The notes below the pieces were generated by a model. The model saw only the letters and a list, made by a program, of their open reading frames with translations. It did not search any database and was not told where the DNA came from. From positions 124,001 to 188,000 of the forward strand of contig MCFE01000043.1 of assembly GCA_002104905.1 (NCBI GenBank): a stretch of DNA of 64,000 nucleotides. The letters run 5' to 3'. Each line of letters begins with the position of its first letter. Position 1 is the first letter of the stretch. The DNA comes from Basidiobolus meristosporus CBS 931.73 (Eukaryota > Basidiobolomycota > Basidiobolomycetes > Basidiobolales > Basidiobolaceae). This document shows positions 45,724 through 56,447 of this stretch, one piece after another. The translations under genes were made by a program, and so were the position numbers.

Positions 45724-47534
45724 TTCCAATCCTCTATAATAAACCTTTTGTTTTCTTCCCATGGATGTATCTGCCGGTACTCTCGCAGCTGTCCTGTGCT
45801 TAGGGGTCTGCTAACCTGTGAATTCATTTAGATACATTGGCTTTTTAGCATAGGGTGGTTGGTTCATACTCTTTCTTGAATTCCTTGAAATTCCCAATCA
45901 TGCCAGTTTTCCATAATACTACAGTTCAAACAAGAAGGATATCATTGTCTTGTATATATATATCATCAAAGTTGGTGAGTTCCACTCCTGATTCACTCCC
46001 CAGTTGTGAAGTTCCATCTGGTAAACCACTGTATTATAGTTATATAAAGGTAACCCAAATGCCTACATGCTCTATAGACATTTAGTAAACCAGCAGATTT
46101 GTATCATCGCACTTGTTTTCCAGGCCACTGCTAATACTCCTAATATCCTGCAATCAAGGCATCATGTACACTCTCTGGGATGTGTCTTATGATCCATCAG
46201 GATACATGACCTGAACTTCTTTACAGAAAGATCAAATACAACACAATTCCTGGAAACACACATCTCCAGAATCATTTTAAAATTTGATACTTTGATGTTG
46301 TTAGTACTTACAAAACATAGTCACATAATGGTTTGGCAAAGAAACCTTATAGAATGAGTCAAAGAAGGTCTCTTAAGTGTAGATGTAGAATTCAGAGTCA
46401 CAAGCAGATCTTTAAGAAATATTTCAAACAGGATACATGACATTTTGGCAGTAAAGGTTTCAAGTCTTTGCTTATTGTTGAATCTAGCAATAGCACCACT
46501 CCTCAGCATGGATCAAAGTTGCCAAATAGATGTCCAAACTCAAATATAAAATTACAATAATAAGATAAACTCAGTAAGCCTTACAATGACTGCAAAGAGT
46601 TAGCATGAAAACTGAGGCATACATACTAATCTCAGTTTTCTGGCAATTTCATGCTAATTACAACCTTGATTAGCCTCTATCAAATTATGTTACAGATCAG
46701 CACTAACCAATATATTAGGATCAGGAGAAAGTAAGGGAAGTGGACTGAATATTTTGTCTGGTGCAAGCTTCAGCCTAAGTAACTTATCAGCACAATCAAT
46801 ATAGCTTGTTTTTGGAGCTAGCCTAAGTTGCTGCCTTGAAAGTAAAGCTATGTGTCAGTTCAGGTCAATACTCTTGGTGTGTTCTTTTCTATGGGATGTA
46901 CTTGCATAAAGAAGGTTCCTGAATATCCACTGCTTTCTCATGTATGTCTATATTCACTCTATGCACAATGTGCTGAGGGATCTCAGTATACATTATGCTC
47001 TAACTATATCATATTACTAAACTGGCTTATTCAGCTGGGTATACTCTGTCTTAGCTTTCTATATGCTCTAATACATCTCAATCTTGCACAAACCATTATG
47101 TATAGACCCAGTTGTCCATCTATTTCTTCCTCTGCAAAGCTCCAAATTACTTACTAACCAAAATTTTTGCCATATATGCTTCTAGCAATTAGCTCACTAG
47201 ACCATAGAACAATACCCTCTATGTCTGACAGTGCCTAAACCTTACTGCTTGATAGTAGTTAATACAGTAACAGATCCAAAGAAAAAGAAGTTGACTACAG
47301 ACCAGGTAGATACCAGCTTAGTATCCAATGAATATCAATTTGGTCCTGCTGGTGGATTCAATCCAGTTCAACAATCAGGATTCTGCAATAAGGCCATGAC
47401 AGTGCCAGCAGTTTGGAATTCTTGACCCTCTTAACAGTATTATGGTGAGTTTGTCACAATGTTTTGCTCTCTTTATTACCAAATAAACTTATAATATTTA
47501 GACAACCTTAAAACAGGGTATTAATGGCATTAGG
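45724..47534. other. CpG-poor, AT-rich region without recognised gene
   Basis: The XPO4 3' end (AATAAACC near 45738) lies at the left edge. Beyond about 45800 CpG drops sharply, marking the end of the gene island. Only short frames (up to about 100 codons) occur; none carries a motif I recognise. Probably old transposon sequence. Confidence 0.5.
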
Positions 47535-47880
47535 TGCTGCAAAAGTCATGGAGGAATTGGAAGTAACTGGGGGAACAAGTGAATAATGTTGCCTTCACTT
47601 AATGATCCAAGGAATGTAAAAGTGGTATTTATACTTTAAATGCTCTTGGCAACTCAAGCACATAAATATGCTCAGGGAGGTCCCAAGAACCTATGTGCAA
47701 GGTTTTGGGCTGTTTAGACAAGTTTGAGAAATTTCATGTTTTGGATAACTGATGATTTTGTGAGAATATTCAGAGTAAATACCAACAATGAGTTTGGTGA
47801 GGATTCTCTGGGATTTGCAGGTGACAATCTAAGTGACTAAGCTAAGTGAGTATTAGGTGCAATTACACATTTTTACAACA
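47535..47880 (-). repeat. Copia LTR (minus), attached to a 3' pol fragment
   Basis: Read on the minus strand it starts TGTTGTAAAAATGTG at 47880. The next bases on the plus strand (47881-47889, CTCCCACTC) are the inverted purine tract. Colinear with the other copia LTRs but diverged. Confidence 0.8.
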
Positions 47881-48345
47881 CTCCCACTCATCTAAACACT
47901 CATATTAACTAGTTCTTATTGCAATCAAAGATATTCAAGTTTGTCACTAGCAACAGTGTGGTAAATATCTCTGCAATCATTTCATCCTTAGGACCATATG
48001 TTGTGGGAAAACAAGTAGATTATGTGATTTTCACTTAATGATTTATTGTATGTAAAAGTAGTATTTATACTTTTACATGATCTTGGCATAAAAACATGCA
48101 GAATAGGTTTAGGAAGGTCTCAAGAGCATGTGTGCAAGATTTGGGGCAGTTTGGATAACTTTGAGAACTTTCATGTTCTGGGTACCTGATATCTTGGTGA
48201 AAATATTCCAAGTAGTCCCAACATGGAATTTGGTCAGTTATTTTCTAAGATTTGTAGGTAATGATCCAAGTGACTAAGTCAGGTGATTATTCAGGTGGAA
48301 TTACAAATTTGTACAGCACCATAAGCAATGATAACTAAGTTAGTA
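47881..48345 (-). pseudogene. 3' end of a copia RNase H gene, split by a solo LTR
   Basis: On the minus strand the DNA matches the last 150 bases of the copia pol (GATGAAATGATTGC, ATATTTACCA, GACAAACTTGAATATCTT). The piece is interrupted at 47998 by the solo LTR and continues for about 25 bp after 48323. Confidence 0.65.
47999..48318 (-). repeat. Solo copia LTR with target duplication, nested in older copia
   Basis: Bordered by TGTTG and CAGCA on the plus strand and flanked by the 5-bp duplication CCATA (47994-47998 and 48319-48323). About 25 bp near its 3' LTR end are missing compared with full copies. Confidence 0.88.
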
Positions 48346-48990
48346 TAATGGTATATGGCTGAATGGATTAGGATTCTTACAATTCAAGGAGCTTGTTTCT
48401 GAGATCTTTTTTCCATTAGCAGGTGGTCCAAAATGGTGGTTAACAGCTCCAATATTTGCATTCTTAGCCTCATTTTGAGCAGCAGCAGATTTGGTAAAAT
48501 CTTCCTCTAGCAATCATTCAATAATGATCTATTTTTTTGCAATTCAAGATAATATTCTATCCAAAAGCTTGTCTAACAGTCAGCTGAGGTCATATGAGTA
48601 CATATAACAATATATTTCATTGTAGATCTGGACCCTCAATTGCTGGAATTACACAATTTTCTTCAGTAGTGGTAGAGCACCAACACATTATATTTCTTGA
48701 CATATTTACATGTCAGCTTGATAGACTCTCCTTCATAACTAGCTTGAGTAGTTACTGAATGAGTCTATTGAAGGCAAGGCATTCTTCTCCACAGCAATAT
48801 CCCCATTAACATAGTCCTTTGAACAGTGGTAGTTGTCTTTAACTTTGGCAGAGCAATAGTGTGGAGGTCTTTCTCCAGACTAGCAGAAAAGGATCCAAGG
48901 CAAAGTAGACACCAAGAGAACAGCAAGCTTGGGGCTCATAACCTGTTGCAATATTCTGAGGAGTATTGGAAGTGATGTGGAGAACTAGAG
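48346..48990. other. AT-rich sequence, no gene seen
   Basis: No supported coding frame. A weak tRNA-like stretch near 48345-48400 is discussed under rejected items. Confidence 0.4.
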
Positions 48991-49034
48991 GATTTACATG
49001 TTATTCACTTGTAGATTTATTGATCAAGATAAAT

Positions 49035-49314
49035 TTATAGTCTACCAGCTGGCAAGTATATGCTATAAGGGCATATGGCCAAATGGATAAGGTGCCTGAC
49101 TATGGATCAGGAGATTCCAGGTTCAATCCCTGGTATGCTTGTTATTTTGCAACCAAGATTTTGTAGTCTACAACTATGAGAAAATGTTACATGCAATGAA
49201 TCAATGAAATACCATTGAAGGAGAGGTCAATTCATCAAGTGTGCCAAGTTCTTAGTCACAAAAGCATAACGTTGGTGAATAAAATATTGGCTTATCTAGC
49301 CAAACATAGAGTGA
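49035..49314 (+). repeat. Third partial copy (C) of the tRNA-array segment
   Basis: It matches 56341-56618 and 61520-61790: GTCTACCAGCTGGCAAGTATATGC, the tRNA-Arg, and the spacer through CCAAACATAGAGTG. It ends exactly at the left LTR of the minus gypsy element. Confidence 0.85.
49069..49141 (+). pseudogene. tRNA-Arg pseudogene, copy C (anticodon ACG changed to ATG)
   Basis: 73 bases aligned to the intact gene at 56375. It differs by four C-to-T or G-to-A changes, all at CpG sites of the intact gene: acceptor, D-arm, anticodon (ACG to ATG) and T-loop (TTCGA to TTCAA). If transcribed it would carry a His-type anticodon on an Arg body. Confidence 0.85.
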
Positions 49315-49700
49315 TGTTATGTCCTAAAAACGCAGATTGGAGTGATGAACTACTGATTGGTTGATTTGACCAATTTCAGACTGTGAAAATGAACTGTCTT
49401 TATTTAAGGTGAGTGTCACTTTTGATAGTTATTAGCTTGAAGCACTATGTTGCAGTTTGCACAGGATTGTAGCATGATTTCCAATTGCTTGTATCTTGGT
49501 CACTAGTTGAGCTCTGTCTTTGAAACTATATAGCATTAAGGCTTAGTCACTGGGCTATATATAGTGCAAATTTCATGTTACAGGTCTTAGTAATTTTAGA
49601 GTAAATAAAATATTTATCAATAGTTTGATTGTGTCACAAGTAATGACGGTGTGCTTCTGAAACTTGGTACATGTCTTTGGAATTGGTGATGATGCATTGC
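49315..49700 (-). repeat. 3' LTR of gypsy-2 (right border approximate)
   Basis: The plus-strand left edge TGTTATGTCC is shared with the other LTR at 54024. Similarity is followed to GCATGATT at about 49478, where the partner LTR is truncated. The true right border is probably near 49700. It has lost most of the CpGs kept in the partner. Confidence 0.75.
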
Positions 49701-49709
49701 TGCCAAGTT

Positions 49710-52700
49710 TCAGAATTGTACATTCATGGGTTCCTCTTTGCATGGGCTGTTTCTATGGTAGTATATTTTTATTTTGTAACATACTTTTCCACCATAATTG
49801 GTTTCTTCTCCTGAAGTAACTTGTTGGCCTTCCTTATTCCACCAGAATTGCTTGTTGCTTTGTTCTTCTGGTGTCATTCTTGCCCTAGTGAGGTAGTTTC
49901 TGTGTACCAAGGTTAGTCTGACTTTGCCTTCCCTATCACACAGCTTAGTATGTGTTAAATGGGCATTTTTGGAGAACTTTGTATGTTCCTTTCCAGTTAG
50001 ACTCAAAATTTTGCTTTGTTTTGTTTTTAATGAGCACATATTCTCCTTCCTAGTAGTTCAGAGTGTTTGCATCTCTTGTCATAGCAGATTTTCAATCTTT
50101 CTGAGGCTCCTTTTGCTCTGGATATGGCTGCTGCTCTATTTTGGCCCAGTTCTTCTTGTTCTCTTGTCTTGTATTCTGCTAGGTCCTCAGGATCCTTATA
50201 TATCCCATAGATCCGGTTTCTGGGTGTCTCCTGGTATGACTGGGTGTCTTCCATACATCATGTAGAATGGGAAGTACCCAGTTGTGGCATGAACTCATAT
50301 TCTGCAAGCAAAAAGTGCCTGATTAATGAACTGGTCACATTTGTGTGTTGCTCCCTTGCAGTATTTGGTTAGCATTCTTCCAAAGAGTTCATTGAATCTT
50401 TCTATGGCTCCATTAGTTCTTGGACAGTAGGCCAAAGTCTAGGAGGTGGTTAATGTTCAGTAACTCCTGGTAGTGTTCCAGGGATTTTGCCATGAAGTTG
50501 GCACCTCTGTCTGTTAGAATTTCAGCTGGGCAACCATAGTTCATTTCTATTTCTTCATATATGAACAAGGCTACTTCTTTGTGGCTTGCTTCTCTGAATG
50601 CTCTTGCTACTGGCCACTTAGTGCAATGGTCTATTCCCACCAGGATCCATTGTTTTACAGAATTTGTTTTAGGTAAAACTCCAATAAAGTCAAGTGCCCA
50701 ATTTGTGGAATGGTTCAACTAGCAGTAGTGGATACATTTGCAAGTTGTTCTGGTGAGCATTTTGGGTGAGTTGGCACTCTGGGCAGGTGCAGACTAGGTG
50801 CTTAATGTTGTAAAATTTGTATTTCCGCCTAAATATTCACCTAACTTGGTCACTTAGATCATCACCTTCAAATCCTAGAGAATACTGACCAAATTCCTTG
50901 TTGGATTTACTTAGAATATTTTCACCAAAATACCAGGTACCCAGAACATGAAAATTCTCAAAGTTGTCCAAACAGCCCCAAACTTTGCACACATGTTCTT
51001 GGGACCTTCCTTAACCTATACTACGTGTTTGTAATGCCAAGACCAGGTAAAAGTATATACTACATCATAATCATAAGTGAAACACATAATCTACTTGTTC
51101 TCCAATCACTTCCAATATCTCCAAGACTCTTACACACTTAATGTCCTTTGACATTCTTGGCCACCAAGCTTTTCTAGACACTGTTTCTGTGGTCCATTTG
51201 ACTCCCAAGTGTCAAAATCCTTGGTGGTACTTGGCTATTAAGTCTGTTCTCATGGCAAATGGTATACATGGCACATTTCCTGCACTGGTTTTCTTGTAGA
51301 TTACTTCTTGGTGTTGAGTGGAAGTGTCTACTGTTTTCTGTCCACTTTTCTTTGGATTTCTGGTGTGGTCTGAGTTGGAAAAGTTCCTGACTCCCAATGC
51401 ACTAGTAGTAGTTCTGGCCAGTCCTTTTCTTCTTGTAGCATAAGTGTTTTCAATGTGGGGTTTCTGGAGAGGGCATCAGCAACATTGATTCTTCTTGCCA
51501 TTGAGGTAAACAATGTCAAAGTCAAATGTCTGTAGGTATTCTACCCATCTTGCTACTTGTCTGGAGAGCTGTTTCTGTGTCCACAAATGTCTCAGGGAGG
51601 CATGGTCAGTTCTAACAGTTACTTTGGTTCCTTCTAGGTAACATCTCCATGTCTTGAAGCATTTCACAGTGGCAGAGAGTTCCTTTTCAGGTACTGGGTA
51701 GTTCAGTTCTGCTGCTTGTAGTTTCTTTGACTCATAGGCAATGGGGTGTTCTCTATTGATGTCATAGGATAGTACCTCTCCAATTGCAAAATCCAAGGCA
51801 TCTGTTGTAACTGGGAATGGTTGCTCAAAGTCAGGGAAGGCTAGCACTGGGGTGTTGCTCAAGCAGTCCTTTAACTGCTGTCAGGCTGTTTCTTGCCTCT
51901 TGGTCCATAGGTACGGTTCTTTGTTTTGCAGGAGTTGTGTCAGTGGAGCTGCTATTCTTGAGAAGTCTTTGATGAACCTTCTATAGTAACTTGTTAGTCC
52001 CAGGAATGATCTTAGTTCCTTTACTGTTTTAGGGCTGGGCCATGTCTTGATAACTTCTATTTTCTTTGGGTCTGTTCTGAGCCCTTTTGCAGAGAGTATG
52101 TGTCCCAAATATTCCACTTCTTGGATGAAAAATTCATATTTCTTTGGGTTTGCTACAAGCTTGTGTTCTTCTAGGATCCTTAGTACCTGTTTCAAGTCCT
52201 TTGTATGTTGTTCCTCATTCTTACTGTATATCAGGATGTCATCCAGGAAGATGATTACAGATTTGTCCAGGAGATCCTTGAGTATGTTGTTCATAATTGT
52301 CATGAATGTGGCTGGGGCATCAGTGAGACCAAAGCTGAGTACTGTGAACTCATAATGTCCATATCTTGTTCTAAAGGTGGATTTTGAGATGTCTTCTGGC
52401 TTAATTCTGACTTGATAATACCCTGAAGTTAAGTTAATTTTGCTGAATATCTTAGCTCCTTGTAATCTCTCTATTAGCTCTTGCACTTTTGACAGTGCAT
52501 ATCTATTCTTGACTGTTACTGAGTTGAGAGCTTGGTAGTCTACACACATTCTGAGTGAGCCATCTTTCTTTGGTACAAAGAGGATAAGAGATCCCCAAGG
52601 GGAATTGCTTGGCCTAATGAATGCCTGTTGCAGTAGCTTGGTTATTTGATTCTTCAGAGTATCCAGCTCCTTGGGACTTAGGCTGTAAATGGGTCTTACT

Positions 52701-52740
52701 ACAGGCTTGGCTGTACTAGTGTTGATTTCATGATCCACTT
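49710..52740 (-). pseudogene. gypsy-2 pol: RT, RNase H, integrase, frame-broken
   Basis: RT (52738-51881) has FSKINLTSGYYQVRI, SFGLTDAPATFM and the catalytic FLDDILIY. RNase H (51862-51476) has TTDALDFAIGEVLS and VRTDHASLRHLW. The integrase zinc finger is split at 51136/50806 by a copia LTR and resumes with CPECQL. The integrase core has GIDHCTKWPVA and TDRGANF. The C-terminal part reads to 49710 (LTGKEHTKF, NYLTRARM). At least five stops or frame changes. Confidence 0.88.
50806..51136 (+). repeat. Solo copia LTR in gypsy-2 integrase
   Basis: It starts TGTTGTAAAATTTG and ends CTTACACA, flanked by the perfect 5-bp target duplication CTTAA (50801-50805 and 51137-51141). It is plus-oriented, opposite to its host element. 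It retains more CpG (for example TTCCGCC and TACTACGTG) than the older copies. Confidence 0.93.
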
Positions 52741-52861
52741 CTCTAGCTGGAGGAAATTTGGTTAATTTTCCTGGAAGACCCTGGGGAACTTGCTGGCTAG
52801 ATCTTGTAAGATCTTAGGGAAGTTTCTTGGGGTGATTTCCTCACAGCATATGGGATGATGG

Positions 52862-53976
52862 TCAATGTCTAGCCGGGCTGCCTGGGTCATTTGGGTGGTG
52901 GTCATCAAAAATTTCCAAGTGCTTTTTTTTTTTCACAAGGGCTGTGTATAACCTTCCTTTTATCCTTACTGGTAGATATACTAGCAGAGTGGATTGGCTT
53001 TGTGTTTGTGCTGTCATTGACTTGGCCAAATATAATGTTTCCTTAGCTTGGAAGTGGTCATGGTCATAGCTTCCTAGTGCACCTGGCTGATCCATTAGAT
53101 TTGCTTGGGAGTGCTCTGGTGAGTTCTTACAGGCGGTTCCTGCATGTTTTTCTTTCTGATCACTTTGTCTTTTTCTACAATCTTTGATGAAGTAACCAGA
53201 TTTTCTACAGTAGTAACACCTGTACCATGTTTTTGAGTTACTAGGGTTGTCTGTCTGCTGTATGTGATCTAATTCCATGGGAGTGGGGCCTTTGGGGGTG
53301 TTCTGCAAATGATCTGGCCAGTTGTGCTGATTCTTCTAGGAGGATGTATGGTAGAAGTGTGGTTTGGTTGCCCATATGGAGTCATAGGTGATGGCATAGT
53401 GTATTGCTGCTTCTGTGGTTGTGGGGAACTTGTAGCTTACTTCTGCTTTTGTTCTTCCCTTGAGACCTTTTAAGAAGTAATGTATCCTATCTCCTTCTGC
53501 CATTTCAAAGACTTGTGCAAAGATGTTCTTGAAGTTTTGTACGTACTCCAATACACTATTTTTCTGTATGAGATTTTCTAGCTCAATTCTTAGTGTTCCT
53601 TGAAAGTTTGGGGAAGGAAGAAGCTTATGATTTTGGTATTAAAGGAGTCCCAACTGGGGAAAGCACAAGTGTTGCTTGCATTTGCTTGTAGTAACTTCCC
53701 TTGGTACCATGATTGAGCTGTGCCTTGTAAGTAACTTCCTATGATGGCTATTTTCTTGTTGCCATCCATGACATTCTTTGCTTGGAACACCTGTTCCACT
53801 TGCACAATCCAGGCAGTTATATTCCCTCCAGTTTTATCACTATAACTATTTAGGTGTATAGGGATTCTGGTATCTTGCCTGTTCATTTCGTTCTTCATTT
53901 TAGTACACAGTGTTAGCTGTGCCCAAAGGATACCTTCCAAGGTGTGTTGCCAAGTAGTAGATTCATCTGTGGGCAT
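52862..53976 (-). pseudogene. gypsy-2 gag with lost protease
   Basis: The gag opens MPTDESTTWQHTLEG at 53976, with TGGNITAWIVQVEQVF and IGSYLQGTAQSWYQG, the usual retrotransposon gag core. The frame breaks near 53590 and 53336. The zinc knuckle CYYCRKSGYFIKDC has Tyr where the zinc-binding His is expected. The protease active-site DSGA segment is missing after RIKGRLYTALV, indicating a deletion near 52920. Confidence 0.85.
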
Positions 53977-54011
53977 GTTTTCTTAATGGCTTCTACCAGT
54001 GATAATGTATA

Positions 54012-54021
54012 GCTGCTACCA
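54012..54021 (-). other. Primer-binding site of gypsy-2 (initiator tRNA-Met 3' end)
   Basis: The minus strand reads TGGTAGCAGC two bases inside the LTR. This is the exact complement of the 3' end (plus CCA) of the initiator tRNA-Met encoded at 59093-59164, which ends GCTGCTA. Confidence 0.85.
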
Positions 54022-54023
54022 AA

Positions 54024-54190
54024 TGTTATGTCCTAAAAACGCAGATCGGAGTGATGAACTCTGGTTGTTTAATTCGACCAATTTCGGACTGTGAAAATCG
54101 ACTGTCTTTATTTAAGGTGAATGTTCACTTTTTATAGTTATTAGTTTGAAACACTTTCTTGCGGTTTGCGCGGGATTGTTGCATGATTCC
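54024..54190 (-). repeat. 5' LTR of gypsy-2, truncated against the tRNA array
   Basis: It starts TGTTATGTCC on the plus strand, as at 49315, and is colinear with it for about 165 bp to GCATGATTCC. There it is joined to a broken tRNA-Arg gene. It keeps CpGs (GATCGG, TTCGACC, TTTCGGAC, TGCGG, GCGCGGG) that the other LTR has as TpG or CpA. Confidence 0.85.
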
Positions 54191-54252
54191 GACTCAAACC
54201 CACAATCCTCAGATTAGAAGTCTGATGCCTTATCCAATTAGGCCACGGGGGC
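54191..54252 (-). pseudogene. tRNA-Arg(TCT) pseudogene, 3' end lost
   Basis: The 5' acceptor half, D arm and anticodon arm (TCT) are intact, but the T arm and 3' acceptor strand are replaced by gypsy-2 LTR sequence. Its partner is at 59404. Confidence 0.8.
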
Positions 54253-54411
54253 ATTTCGTTCTTGTTCCCTTTGTTTTGCGTATAGATGTAAACTAAATGA
54301 AGTACTATCCGGTGATTCCCTTGTGACTCTAGTGACTGTATTCTTATGACCGTCCAAATTTCTGCCAAACCTTAGCCAATTTTAAGTAACATTGGCTAAA
54401 AAAATAAAAAT

Positions 54412-54484
54412 TGCCGTCTCTGCGGATCGAACGCAGGACCTTCAGAACTTCAGTCTGACGCTCTCCCAACTGAGCTAAGACGGC
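54412..54484 (-). tRNA. tRNA-Phe(GAA)
   Basis: 73 nt with acceptor GCCGTCT/AGACGGC, A-box TAGCTCAGTTGG and B-box GTTCGATCC. Anticodon loop CTGAAGT. No intron. Intact counterpart of the decayed gene at 59637. Confidence 0.95.
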
Positions 54485-54722
54485 TATACATTTGCTTGAA
54501 TATTGAGTATGAATTAGTTGGCTAATAGTGTAAGATAGTGTCATCACTACCTTGGGCAAGCCCTGTTTGCCTTAGTATCTGCAATACATCCCGTAGTCAT
54601 GGCATACTCTGGATAATAGTTATTTTAATGAATCGCAGTAACCCGTATGGATTTTGTACTACTTAGCCCCTTTGTAACTACTAAGGAGATATATCTGATC
54701 AAGATTTGGTTGCAAGCGTATT

Positions 54723-54796
54723 GCTCTTGTGGCGCAATTGGCTAGCGCGTCTGACTGTTAATCAGGAGGTTGGTGGTTCAAGCCCACCCAGGAGCG
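54723..54796 (+). tRNA. tRNA-Asn(GTT)
   Basis: 74 nt. Acceptor GCTCTTG pairs with CAGGAGC (one G-U); anticodon loop CTGTTAA; T arm GGTGG-TTCAAGC-CCACC. No intron. Confidence 0.95.
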
Positions 54797-55017
54797 ATTA
54801 CCTTTTGCTTGAAGCTTTAGCACTCCCTTTTTTGCCATTCGGCTGGAAACGGGTTAGGAGTCTGGGGTATATTTGTATGTGCCACACACATGTTACTGTC
54901 AACTATCTATTTTAATGAATGTACTTGAATACTGAAGCGAAGAGCTGCACCGCCATTATCCAAGGAGTAAAACTCAAAACTTCTCAGCCAACTAATGTAG
55001 CTGGGACAAAACAAGAC

Positions 55018-55103
55018 TCCGAACACCCGGATTTGAACCAGGGACCTAAAGATTGCTATGGTAACACTACAGTCTTCCGCTCTACCAACTGAGCTATGTT
55101 CGG
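55018..55103 (-). tRNA. tRNA-Tyr(GTA) with 13-nt intron
   Basis: 86 nt gene. Acceptor CCGAACA/TGTTCGG; anticodon GTA followed after one base by a 13-nt intron at the canonical position 37/38. Spliced length 73. The presence of the intron identifies it as nuclear. Confidence 0.93.
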
Positions 55104-55203
55104 GAGTTCACGGGAGTGGGAACCAATATCAATGATAGACTAGATGTTTCAAATAATTGCAGCATTCCCATACATTCCTTTATAACATCTGGAACGTGAA
55201 AAT

Positions 55204-55286
55204 GGAGAGATGGCCGAGTTGGTCTAAGGCGTCACGTTAAGGCCGTGATCTCTTCGGAGGCGTGGGTTCGAATCCCACTCTCTTCA
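55204..55286 (+). tRNA. tRNA-Leu(AAG)
   Basis: 83 nt with long variable arm (class II). Acceptor GGAGAGA/TCTCTTC; anticodon stem TCACG/CGTGA with loop TTAAGGC. A34 would be edited to inosine. Confidence 0.95.
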
Positions 55287-55537
55287 TTAGTTTTTGCGCT
55301 CTTCTTTTTCCCGGTATTTCTCTTGACCTTTGGGATGTACACCACCGGTGATCAGGTAGAGCAACAATTTTATGACATGGCCACTTCACTATATGGATAG
55401 CCACTATGATTATGCTCAGTTTAGGCATTGATATGATTGATTTGCCCGCACAGCATTGATGGATATCTTGGCAAATCCCCACGCATACAAAAAAAACCAG
55501 CAGCAGCACCTACATTCAAGTAGAGCCGTTGGCAAAA

Positions 55538-55610
55538 TGCCTTCTGCCGGAATTGAACCAGCGACCTTCTGCTTACTAGGCAGACGCTCTGCCAACTGAG
55601 CCAAGAAGGC
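55538..55610 (-). tRNA. tRNA-Thr(AGT)
   Basis: 73 nt. Acceptor GCCTTCT/AGAAGGC; anticodon stem TCTGC/GCAGA with loop CTAGTAA; T loop TTCAATT. Confidence 0.95.
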
Positions 55611-55727
55611 AATATGTCTGAGCGCACTAGATGGGCTCTATGAGGAAAATACCTAAGCAAGAGTCTTATTCTATAAAGCTATTTGGGGTGATAAACTGAT
55701 GTAGCACCAGAGCCATGATGTCAGAAG

Positions 55728-55788
55728 GTAGGGCGGCATGATTGTGCGCAACAACGATAGGTTCGAATTGCAGTTGGACATACCCTAC
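55728..55788 (+). other. Hairpin-closed segment with B-box-like motif (possible Pol III RNA or tRNA relic)
   Basis: GTAGGG and CCCTAC close a 61-nt segment; inside is GATAGGTTCGAATT, close to a B-box. No cloverleaf and no clear A-box. The same segment exists in copy B at 60952-61012. Confidence 0.3.
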
Positions 55789-56177
55789 GGAGTGGCTAAC
55801 CAGATGATAAACCGTAAGGCGGTTATGCCAAAAGTTTTGGCAGCCAGCAGTGTTGTTTTGAGGGGCAGTTTAGCCTTGATATTTTGCATTGATTAACTAA
55901 CCCTAATCAAAGGAGGAAACATGCACATTCCTGGAGCTTCGGGTATATGACTCGGCCATCCAAGTCCTTTTTCTGTTTTGTCAGCTTTATGGTGAGTAAG
56001 GTAAGAAGCAACACCTGCGTCCAAGCAGGCACATAACTCCTACTCTTGCCATTCCCAGCAAAACAGCAACGATACAGTAAGCCAGATGCAGCTAGCCAAC
56101 AAAAGAATGAAACGTATTATCTCATACGTCAAAGTATTGCTCAAAGAAAGGAAATCGCAAAGACACCTACAGCAAAA

Positions 56178-56248
56178 TGCATACTCGGGGAATCGAACCC
56201 CGGTCTACCGCGTGGCAGGCGGTAATTATACCACTAAACCAAGTATGC
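56178..56248 (-). tRNA. tRNA-Gly(GCC)
   Basis: 71 nt. Acceptor GCATACT/AGTATGC; anticodon stem ACCGC/GCGGT with loop CTGCCAC; T arm CGGGG-TTCGATT-CCCCG. Confidence 0.95.
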
Positions 56249-56374
56249 AATTACAATAGGGGGGCGGAAAGGTAGTTCATGATAACATTCAGGGGAAGCA
56301 GTGCGCAACTTTGGATGTCACCACCAAAGGCTAAAGAGATTCATAGTCTACCAGCTGGCAAGTATATGCTATAA

Positions 56375-56447
56375 GGGCGTATGGCCAAATGGATAAGGCG
56401 CCTGACTACGGATCAGGAGATTCCAGGTTCGATCCCTGGTATGCTCG
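56375..56447 (+). tRNA. tRNA-Arg(ACG)
   Basis: 73 nt. Acceptor GGGCGTA pairs with TATGCTC (two G-U); anticodon stem CCTGA/TCAGG with loop CTACGGA. Two decayed relatives lie at 49069 and 61550. Confidence 0.95.

Larger units (their letters stand above)
49315..54190 (-). mobile_element. Ty3/gypsy LTR retrotransposon on the minus strand (gypsy-2), decayed
   Basis: Minus-strand order from 54190: truncated 5' LTR, primer-binding site, gag, deleted protease, RT, RNase H, integrase (split by a copia solo LTR), 3' LTR. The family differs from gypsy-1 by LTR sequence. It separates copy C of the tRNA segment from copy A. Confidence 0.88.

Noticed and set aside
45800-47534. Several frames of 60-100 codons after XPO4
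   Set aside because: CpG-poor, no conserved motif, no expression signals; resembles decayed repeat DNA.
48340-48410. A tRNA-like stretch (TGGCTGAATGGATTAGG)
   Set aside because: It has a passable A-box and resembles the tRNA-Arg of the array, but no stems close and no B-box is present; at most a very old relic.
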